Shown: positions 23,748 to 29,679 of the stretch, one piece after another
Numbering within the stretch: the first letter of the stretch is position 1
How the letters are laid out: every line of letters begins with the position of its first letter
DNA from: an uncultured Oscillospiraceae bacterium
GTDB taxonomy: Bacteria; Bacillota_A; Clostridia; Oscillospirales; Oscillospiraceae
DNA: 29,679 nucleotides
Assembly (NCBI GenBank): GCA_900754605.1
Contig: CAAEDK010000107.1
Location: 1 to 29,679 of the forward strand
Direction of reading: 5' to 3'
Notes under the pieces: model-generated
Told to the model about the DNA's origin: nothing
Database searches by the model: none
Seen by the model: only the letters and a program-made list of their open reading frames with translations
Made by a program: the position numbers and the translations under genes

Positions 23748-24776
23748 ATGGACAAACTCATTACCTTTGCCGTCCCCTGCTACAACTCCGCGGCTTACAT
23801 GGAGCACTGTGTAGACACCCTGCTTCAGGGCGGCAGCGACATTGAGATCATCCTGGTAGATGACGGCTCTACCAAGGATGACACTCCAGCCATCTGCGAC
23901 CGGTATCAGGAACAGTACCCTGACATCGTCCGTGCCATCCACCAGCCCAACGGTGGCCACGGCGAGGGGGTCAACCAAGGCATCCGGAACGCCAGGGGCA
24001 TCTACTACAAGGTCGTGGACTCCGACGACTGGGTAGACGTGCCCTCCTTGCATAAGGCGCTGGATAAGCTGCGCCAGTTCGTGCGCGACAACAAACTGGT
24101 AGACATGATGGTGTGCAACTATGTCTATGAACACGTTGAGAGCGAGAGCGAGCGGGTCATGAACTACCGCAATGTATTCCCCCAGAACAAGGTGTTCGGC
24201 TGGGAGCAGATCGGTAGGTTCCGCCCCTCCCAGTACCTGCTGATGCACAGCGTCATCTACCGCACTCAACTGTTGCGGGACTGCGGGCTGGAGCTTCCCA
24301 AGCACACCTTCTATGTAGATAACATCTTCGTCTACCAGCCTCTGCCCTCGGTGAAAAACATCTACTACCTGGATGTAGACCTGTACCGCTACTTCATTGG
24401 GCGCTCCGACCAGTCGGTCAATGAGAAGGTCATGGTCACCCGTGTGGACCAGCAGCTGCGGGTCACCTACCAGATGATCAACTCTCACGACCTGCGAACG
24501 GTGGGAGCCGACCACAAAAAGCTGGCCCGGTACATGTTCAACTACCTTGCCATGATGATGGCCATCTCCTCCATCTTCCTGGTCATCGACGGCCGCCCCG
24601 AGGCTCTGGGGAAAAAGACCCAGCTTTGGGAATACCTGCGTACTGTGGACTCCGCCCTCTATCACAAGATGAAGTACCGGGCGGTATCTGCCTTCACCAA
24701 CTTCCCCGGCTACCAGGGAAGAAAGCTGTCTGTCCGGCTGTATCGTCTGGCTCGGAAGATTTATAAGTTCAACTAA
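23748..24776 (+). CDS. Family 2 glycosyltransferase
   Basis: A 342-residue GT-A fold glycosyltransferase. ITFAVPCYNSAAYMEHCVDTLL opens the fold, VDDGS is at 37-41 and the metal-binding DSDDW at 91-95. The second half (NKVFGWEQIGRF, YVDNIFVYQPLPSVKNIYYLDVDLYRYFIGRSDQSV) is like the C-terminal part of Clostridia GT2 enzymes that build cell-surface glycans. There is no membrane helix except perhaps a weak one near 265-285, so it is soluble or membrane-associated. It lies 36 bases after glf with a GGAGAG site, which makes a galactofuranosyl or neighbouring sugar transferase a reasonable guess, not more. A terminator follows. Confidence 0.92.
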   Translation: MDKLITFAVPCYNSAAYMEHCVDTLLQGGSDIEIILVDDGSTKDDTPAICDRYQEQYPDIVRAIHQPNGGHGEGVNQGIRNARGIYYKVVDSDDWVDVPSLHKALDKLRQFVRDNKLVDMMVCNYVYEHVESESERVMNYRNVFPQNKVFGWEQIGRFRPSQYLLMHSVIYRTQLLRDCGLELPKHTFYVDNIFVYQPLPSVKNIYYLDVDLYRYFIGRSDQSVNEKVMVTRVDQQLRVTYQMINSHDLRTVGADHKKLARYMFNYLAMMMAISSIFLVIDGRPEALGKKTQLWEYLRTVDSALYHKMKYRAVSAFTNFPGYQGRKLSVRLYRLARKIYKFN

Positions 24777-24796
24777 GAGCGCCTCCCGTGCCTCTC

Positions 24797-24829
24797 CACC
24801 CCCGGGTTCCGATCCCGGGGGTGTTTTTG
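24797..24829 (+). terminator. Terminator of the glf operon
   Basis: Perfect 10-bp stem CACCCCCGGG/CCCGGGGGTG, 7-base loop, then TTTTTG. Confidence 0.9.
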
Positions 24830-24862
24830 TCCCGCCTTTTGACTCTGCGGTGTCACTTACTC

Positions 24863-24891
24863 TTGACTTTCACAGCCAAAATTTATACAAT
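24863..24891 (+). promoter_or_regulatory. Promoter of proS
   Basis: TTGACT (24863-24868), 17-base spacer, TACAAT (24886-24891). The short leader of about 50 nt leaves no room for a T-box. Confidence 0.85.
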
Positions 24892-24947
24892 AAAGCTTAC
24901 GAGTTTTCCAATCTCATTCATTTTTGAACATAAAGGACTGAAACAAT

Positions 24948-26393
24948 ATGGCCAAGGATACCAATAAGAAGCAGGTGGAGCAGATCACCGATATGGAGGT
25001 GGATTTTGCCCAGTGGTACACCGATGTGTGCCGGAAGGCAGAGCTGATCGACTACTCCTCCATCAAGGGAATGTTCATCTACCGCCCCTACGGCTACGCC
25101 ATCTGGGAAAACATTCAGCACGAACTGGATCAGAAGTTCAAAGAGACCGGGCATGAGAACGTATACCTGCCCATGCTCATCCCTGAATCCCTGCTCCAGA
25201 AAGAGAAGGATCATGTGGAGGGCTTCGCCCCCGAGTGCGCCTGGGTCACCTACGGAGGCAGCGAGAAGCTGGAGGAGCGCTACTGCATCCGTCCCACCTC
25301 CGAGACTCTGTTCTGTGAGCACTACAAGAACATCATCCACTCCCACCGGGACCTGCCCAAGCTGTATAACCAGTGGTGTTCTGTCCTGCGCTGGGAAAAG
25401 ACCAGCCGTCCCTTCCTGCGCCACCGGGAATTTCTGTGGCAGGAGGGCCACACCATGCACGCCACCGAAGAGGAAGCCCGTGAGGAAACCATGCAGATGC
25501 TGAACATCTACGCAGACTTCATGGAGAACGTGCTGGCTATGCCTGTGGTCCGGGGCCGCAAGACGGATAAGGAAAAGTTCAACGGCGCAGAGGAGACCTA
25601 CACGGTGGAGTGCATGATGCACGACCGGAAGGCCCTCCAGGCGGGCACCAGCCACTACTTCGGCGACGGCTTCGCCCGTGCCTTCGACATCACCTTCACC
25701 GGCAAGGATAATCAGCTCCACCACCCCCACCAGACCAGCTGGGGCGTATCCACCCGTATGATTGGCGGCATCATCATGACCCACGGCGACAACAGCGGCC
25801 TGGTGCTTCCCCCCCGCATCGCCCCCATCCAGGCTATGGTCATCCCCGTGGCCCAGCACAAACCCGGTGTTCTGGACGCCGCCAACAGCCTGCTGGCCCG
25901 CCTGAAGGCCGCCGGCATCCGGGCCGCCATGGATGACTCCGACCAGTCCATGGGCTGGAAGGCCGCCCAGTATGAGATGAAGGGCGTGCCCCTCCGGGTA
26001 GAGATCGGCCCCAAGGATATGGAGAAGAACCAGTGCTGCATCTGCCGCCGGGACTCCGGAGAGAAGGTCTTTGTCTCCCTGGACGAGTTGGAGACTGCAG
26101 TTTCTCAGCTGCTGGACGCCGTCCACGACGGCCTGTATCAACGCGCCAAGAAGAATCTTGAAGACCACACCAAGGTGTGCATGACCCTGGACGAGGTCAA
26201 GGAGTTCATGGAGTCTGAGGGCGGCTTCGCCAAGACCATGTGGTGCGGTGACCTTGAGTGCGAGCTGAAGATGAAAGAACAGGCCGGTGTCTCCTCTCGG
26301 TGTATGCCTCTCCAGCAGGAGCACGTAAGCGATGTGTGTGTCTGCTGTGGCAAGCCTGCCAAGCACTCCATTCTCTGGGGCGTGGCCTATTAA
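24948..26393 (+). CDS. proS: Prolyl-tRNA synthetase, archaeal/eukaryal type
   Basis: A 481-residue class II synthetase charging tRNA-Pro. It belongs to the type without the bacterial editing insertion (ProS type 3). The catalytic core shows [26 protein letters not shown], motif 2 [23 protein letters not shown] and motif 3 [26 protein letters not shown]. An anticodon-binding domain follows ([38 protein letters not shown]), and the end carries a Cys-rich zinc-like region ([18 protein letters not shown]) typical of this type. AAAGGA lies ten bases before the ATG. Monocistronic, with its own promoter and a terminator shared with the opposing MATE gene. Confidence 0.97.
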   Translation: MAKDTNKKQVEQITDMEVDFAQWYTDVCRKAELIDYSSIKGMFIYRPYGYAIWENIQHELDQKFKETGHENVYLPMLIPESLLQKEKDHVEGFAPECAWVTYGGSEKLEERYCIRPTSETLFCEHYKNIIHSHRDLPKLYNQWCSVLRWEKTSRPFLRHREFLWQEGHTMHATEEEAREETMQMLNIYADFMENVLAMPVVRGRKTDKEKFNGAEETYTVECMMHDRKALQAGTSHYFGDGFARAFDITFTGKDNQLHHPHQTSWGVSTRMIGGIIMTHGDNSGLVLPPRIAPIQAMVIPVAQHKPGVLDAANSLLARLKAAGIRAAMDDSDQSMGWKAAQYEMKGVPLRVEIGPKDMEKNQCCICRRDSGEKVFVSLDELETAVSQLLDAVHDGLYQRAKKNLEDHTKVCMTLDEVKEFMESEGGFAKTMWCGDLECELKMKEQAGVSSRCMPLQQEHVSDVCVCCGKPAKHSILWGVAY

Positions 26394-26421
26394 ACCACTC
26401 TCACTGCCAATCAACCAAAGC

Positions 26422-26460
26422 AAAAAACAGAGGGACGCGCTGAGCGCGTCCCTCTGTTTT
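26422..26460. terminator. Bidirectional terminator
   Basis: A perfect 14-bp stem ACAGAGGGACGCGC/GCGCGTCCCTCTGT with a TGA loop and T-runs on both strands, between the converging proS and second MATE genes. Confidence 0.9.
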
Positions 26461-27823
26461 TAAATTTTGTCAAACTCCCGGCGAAAATAGTGGAGCAGGA
26501 AAGCCGCCGACACCAGAAAGGCGATCAGGTCAGAGCACATCTGCGTCATCTCCAGCCCCAGCAGCCCAAACCGCATCGGCAGCAGGTACACCAGAGGGAT
26601 GAAAAACATCCCCTGTCGGCATAGAGCCAGCAGAGATGCTCGCCAGGACTTCCCCAAGGACTGGAACAACATATTAGAAAAAACCAGCACCGCTGCCAGG
26701 GGCAGCGAAACACACTGGAACCGGAATGCCTGCGTCCCAACCGCCACCACTGCGGGGTCGTTCCGGAAAAACTGCACGATCTGTGGCGCAAAAACCGCCC
26801 CCACCACAGCGGCCACAGTCAGAAGGGCGGTGCAGAATTTCAGTGAGAAGGACACCGCCTGCCGGACCCGCCCCAACTCGTTTGCCCCATAGTTATAGCC
26901 CACCACTGGCTGCATCCCCTGTCCAAAGCCGATGACCACCGACAGCAAGAAGTTGAATACCTTGGTCACAATGGCCATGGCGGCTACCGCTGCATCCCCA
27001 TAGACACCCGCATTGAAGTTCAGTGCCATGGCGGACACACTGGCCATACCCTGACGGAAGAAGGATGGCATCCCGCTTTTAAAAATGGTGATATAGACCT
27101 TTGGAGATGTAGAGATACACCGGACAGCAACACGAATCTCACTCTGCCCTCTCAGGAAGAAAGAAGCAAGGATAGAGGCGCTGACGCACTGGCTCAGCAG
27201 GGTAGCAATAGCCGCCCCAGAGATGCCCAGATCCAGTCCGAAAATGAAGATGGGGTCCAGCAGGATATTCAGCACTCCACCGATCCCAAGCCCGATCACT
27301 GAGCGGTTGGCTTTTCCCTGCCAGCGCAGCAGGTTATTCAGCGTAAAGGCCAGACACATCACAGGTGCCCCCCACAGAATGTACGTAGCATATTGGAGAG
27401 CATAGGGATATATGGTCTCGGTAGCCCCAGGATCCAGACGAACCGCTCTAAGGACAGCAGACCCGCCAGCGTCAGCAAACCGCCGCACACCACTGCGGTG
27501 ACCACTGCACTAGAGGCGATCACGGCTGCCCGGTCCGGCAGCCCCTGTCCCAGCAGCCGGGATGCGACGCTCCCAGAACCCATCCCAATGGTAAAGCCGA
27601 CCGCCTGGATGATGGCCATGATGGAGAATACGATCCCTACTGCACCTGAGGCGCTGGTATTGATCTGGGACACAAAATAGGTATCTGCCATGTTATAAAT
27701 CGAGGTGACCATCATGCTGATGATCGTCGGCACCGCCAAAGTCAGCACCAGGCGCGGAACTGGCTCTTCCAGCATCCGTGCCCGCTGATCCCGGTTGGAA
27801 TGCTCTCCAGGTAAGGCCGGCAT
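26460..27823 (-). pseudogene. Second MATE efflux gene, frameshifted
   Basis: A MATE exporter gene of about 454 codons read in two frames. The first part (27823 to about 27425) encodes EEPVPRLVLTLAVPTIISMMVTSIYNMADTYFVSQ... and the family's N-terminal helices; after LERFVWILG this frame runs out into PRPYIPMLSNM and stops at 27359. The rest (to 26460) is in a second frame that continues as ATETIYPYALQYATYILWGAPVMCLAFTLNN, as MATE proteins do. The junction is a run of four C on the plus strand (27425-27428); one more base would restore one frame. The ATG at 27823 has GGAGG seven bases upstream and a promoter. It could be a real pseudogene, a phase-variable tract (too short to be likely) or a sequence error. 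Confidence 0.9.
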
Positions 27824-27872
27824 AGCCCTTCCTCCTTCCAGGGCTGGCCTGATGCCCGCCCGTTACCGTTCT

Positions 27873-27902
27873 ATTTTACACTATTTTCTCCTCTTTTGAC
27901 AA
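27873..27902 (-). promoter_or_regulatory. Promoter of the second MATE gene
   Basis: Minus-strand TTGTCA (27902-27897), 18-base spacer, TAAAAT (27878-27873), about 50 bases before the ATG. Confidence 0.65.
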
Positions 27903-27968
27903 TGCACACAGGAGACAGAGCCAGACTTTTTTCATCGTCCGTGGCTACAACGGCGGCCTCACACATCC

Positions 27969-28001
27969 AAAAAGAGGGCGCTGCAAAATTGCAGCACCCT
28001 C
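27969..28001 (-). terminator. Terminator of the lipoprotein operon
   Basis: Minus-strand GAGGGTGCTGCA pairs with TGCAGCGCCCTC (one mismatch) and is followed by TTTTT, 37 bases after the stop of the DUF4358 gene. Confidence 0.85.
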
Positions 28002-28037
28002 GATCTGTCAAACGTGTAGCACTTGGTTCTTCCGATT

Positions 28038-28526
28038 TTATCCCAGCAGCGCCTCTACTGCCGCAGTATCGGCAGAAACCGCCAGCAGTACTGTACTCCC
28101 CTCCTGCCGAAGGACTGCATCCTCCAGCTTTGGGATCTCCCCGGGACGATAGTCCCGATTGTTCTCGATTTGGTTCTGAAGATAGGACTCCAGCGCCCCC
28201 TGAGCAGCTTCCGCAGAACTGCTGTCCTCGAAAATCAGCAGAGACAATTCCTCACAGGTGGCGCCGGCAGAGCGGTAAATGACGCCATCCGTCAAATCTT
28301 CCCGGCTGAGGCCAGACTCCTCCAACTGATACAGTGCCCAGGCAGTGTCGCAATCCAGTTCATCCAGTTCATCGGTAAACGCACCGCTGTCCAGAATCCC
28401 CTGAACCTGTTCCTTGGTGTAGCCCTCTCCGCTGCTCTGACCTTCTCCACTCTGGCCGCCGCAGCCAGACAGCGCCAACAGGCACACCGCGGCTGCCGCC
28501 AATCCAATCAACTTTATCTTTTTCAT
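28038..28526 (-). CDS. DUF4358 lipoprotein
   Basis: A 162-residue secreted lipoprotein. The signal ends in lipobox LALSGC (Cys22), followed by a short Gly/Ser linker. Residues about 50-160 match DUF4358 as I know it: an acidic YQLEESGLSREDLTDG start, the RSAGATCEELSLLIFED strand, EAAQGALESYLQNQIENNRDYRPGEIPKLEDAVLRQ, and a final strand VLLAVSAD. The family is common in Firmicutes, often next to acyltransferase or SGNH genes, and has no known function. Its ATG overlaps the stop of the SGNH gene (ATGA), so the two proteins are coupled and probably act together on the outer face of the membrane. Confidence 0.88.
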   Translation of the reverse strand: MKKIKLIGLAAAAVCLLALSGCGGQSGEGQSSGEGYTKEQVQGILDSGAFTDELDELDCDTAWALYQLEESGLSREDLTDGVIYRSAGATCEELSLLIFEDSSSAEAAQGALESYLQNQIENNRDYRPGEIPKLEDAVLRQEGSTVLLAVSADTAAVEALLG

Positions 28527-29428
28527 GCCGCTCCCTCCTGCTCCGGATATAAGGTCTCATAGTCTACAGTGTGTGTTTTTAGATAGTCCAGCCATCTCTC
28601 ACAGTAAGCTTTCCGCAGATGGACACCATCCTTACTGGCATCAGCAGGCAGCTGCCCATCCGCCCCGGTAAATTCCGGATTCAGATCCAGGAAAACCACT
28701 TGCTTTTCCTCTGCCGCCTTCCGCATCAAATCATTATACACCAACAAATGCTCATTCGTCAGATAACTGGGTCCACCTGACTGAGCAATCACACCCTCAT
28801 TCAGAGGGATCAGGCCCTGGATATAGATGACAGCGTTGGGCTGACAGGCCCTGATATCATCAATGGCTTTACAATAGGAGTCATAGAAGCCCTGATCATT
28901 ATAATATCCCAGTTCGTTGACTCCCAGAGATAGATAGACCTTTCCGTACTGTTTCAGCGCCAAAGCCTCCAGCAGAGTATACTTCTGTCCACCGATGGTC
29001 AACGCCTTTTTCTCTTCCAGCTTGAAGATAGACAAACCATTGGAAGTCAGGTTCTCTCCGCAGCCGATCCCGCTATAAATCATAAAGCCGTCAGTTCGGG
29101 AGTCCCCTACAAAAGCTGCATCCTCAAAATAGCGGTTGTCCACCGCCTCCCGCTCTGGCGCAGGCTGTGAGAAATCATAGGCCGATGCCTCCCCGCTCCC
29201 TGCAGTCTCAAGCTCCTGGAGCCCATCCACTGAGCTGCTCCCGGAAACGGCATCCCCCTCATCTCTTTGGGAACCATCCGATGCAGAGGCGCTTCCTGCA
29301 GGAACAGAAATATCTGTCCCTGCGCTGCCACTTCCCTCAGATTCAGGTGGCTTTGATGTACAGCCGCTTAAGAGGACTGCACTCAGCAAAAGACCCGCCA
29401 GCAGCTGGCGCTTATATTGAAAGCACAT
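28523..29428 (-). CDS. SGNH/GDSL hydrolase lipoprotein
   Basis: A 301-residue lipoprotein with lipobox LLSGC (Cys23) and a long Ser/Gly/Asp-rich linker to about residue 90. The SGNH domain has block I FVGDSRTDG (nucleophile Ser110), block III LGVNELGY (Asn171) and block V KDGVHL (Asp267, His270), so the catalytic set appears complete. Such proteins remove or transfer O-acyl groups on surface polysaccharides or wall polymers. The frame is open to 29455 but ATG 29428, five bases after GGAGGAGG, is preferred. It lies between a partial membrane-protein gene (76-base gap) and the overlapping DUF4358 gene. The substrate is not known. Confidence 0.92.
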   Translation of the reverse strand: MCFQYKRQLLAGLLLSAVLLSGCTSKPPESEGSGSAGTDISVPAGSASASDGSQRDEGDAVSGSSSVDGLQELETAGSGEASAYDFSQPAPEREAVDNRYFEDAAFVGDSRTDGFMIYSGIGCGENLTSNGLSIFKLEEKKALTIGGQKYTLLEALALKQYGKVYLSLGVNELGYYNDQGFYDSYCKAIDDIRACQPNAVIYIQGLIPLNEGVIAQSGGPSYLTNEHLLVYNDLMRKAAEEKQVVFLDLNPEFTGADGQLPADASKDGVHLRKAYCERWLDYLKTHTVDYETLYPEQEGAA

Positions 29429-29504
29429 GGAATCCTCCTCCAAATTTTCAATCAAACATCTTATAAATATGATCTTATATAGTTGTCTCCAGCGATACCG
29501 CCTG

Positions 29505-29679
29505 TCATCCGCCGTTTCTCTGTCCCCCGTGAAAATAAGGGATCAGCAGACGCAGAACGGTAGAGGTCAGCATCGCCCCGATGGCTAAAGACGCCGCGAT
29601 TCCGAAGGTATTCAGCAGTGTGGAGAGAAACTGCTGGTTATCTCCCGCCACACAGTACCTCATAGAGTAGTAGATGCCG
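29505..29679 (-). CDS. C-terminal end of a membrane protein (partial)
   Basis: The last 57 codons of a gene that continues beyond the window; it ends at TGA 29507-29505. The visible part has one clear hydrophobic helix (LLNTFGIAASLAIGAMLTSTVLRLLI) and a short basic tail (HGGQRNGG). It is too short to identify. Being upstream of an SGNH/DUF4358 pair, a membrane O-acyltransferase is a fair guess from typical neighbourhoods, not from the sequence itself. Confidence 0.65.
   Translation of the reverse strand, partial: GIYYSMRYCVAGDNQQFLSTLLNTFGIAASLAIGAMLTSTVLRLLIPYFHGGQRNGG

Noticed and set aside
23226..24665. 479-codon minus-strand open frame opposite glf and the glycosyltransferase
   Set aside because: It spans two genuine genes and their gap, and has typical shadow composition.
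24892..24947. T-box leader for proS
   Set aside because: The leader from the predicted promoter is only about 50 nt, with no T-box sequence or terminator hairpin.
24918..26423. 501-codon minus-strand open frame opposite proS
   Set aside because: Antisense shadow of a conserved synthetase gene; Leu/His/Gly/Val-rich with no family features.

Overview
The window looks like the chromosome of a low-GC-lineage but GC-moderate (mid-50s % by eye) Firmicute of the Clostridia, most likely an Oscillospiraceae gut anaerobe of the Flavonifractor/Pseudoflavonifractor/Lawsonibacter kind. This rests on strong GGAGG ribosome binding sites, sigma-A style TTGACA-17-TATAAT promoters, lipobox lipoproteins, a YesM/YesN two-component pair, DUF3783 and DUF4358 proteins, an EF-G-like paralogue and an archaeal-type prolyl-tRNA synthetase. 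The genus is inference only. No rRNA, CRISPR array, insertion sequence, phage gene or integrase was seen.

Layout. 1-500: a DUF3783 protein converging on the next operon, with a shared hairpin terminator. 500-3200 (minus): mgtE (Mg2+ transporter) and a RluD-family pseudouridine synthase overlap by 4 bases; upstream is a roughly 300-nt promoter-driven, hairpin-rich leader ending in a terminator about 45 nt before mgtE, a candidate attenuator or riboswitch. 3245-4940 (minus): a MATE exporter and tRNA-Leu(GAG). 5085-7558 (minus): a YesM-type sensor kinase and YesN-type response regulator, stop/start overlapped. 8015-10087 (plus): an EF-G-like GTPase paralogue from a strong promoter. 10195-14126 (minus): a complete ABC importer of the Fe(III)/phosphonate-like class (lipoprotein, ATPase, fused double permease) with a strong hairpin between the first two genes.

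14546-16586 (plus): a KtrB/TrkH channel subunit and KtrA/TrkA RCK subunit form a potassium uptake pair. 16736-18118 (minus): a YbjQ family protein and a MerR regulator with a C-terminal membrane anchor, followed by a small membrane protein sharing its tail; the MerR promoter has the classic 19-bp spacer with an internal dyad. 18500-19916 (plus): an XRE regulator with two membrane proteins, behind a consensus promoter and a 28-bp inverted repeat. 19920-20354 (minus): a twin-CBS protein. 20562-22319 (plus): a large unassigned membrane-anchored extracytoplasmic protein. 22545-24776 (plus): UDP-galactopyranose mutase and a family 2 glycosyltransferase, suggesting a galactofuranose-containing surface glycan. 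24948-26393 (plus): proS.

26460-27823 (minus): a second MATE exporter gene interrupted by an apparent one-base deletion in a four-base C run. 28038-29428 (minus): a DUF4358 lipoprotein and an SGNH-hydrolase lipoprotein overlap by 4 bases and follow a membrane protein cut by the window edge; the set may act on envelope polymers. Most of the window is ordinary housekeeping and transport. The best leads are the mgtE leader, the membrane-anchored MerR pair, the XRE-membrane module with its operator, the unassigned 585-residue protein, and the frameshifted MATE gene.
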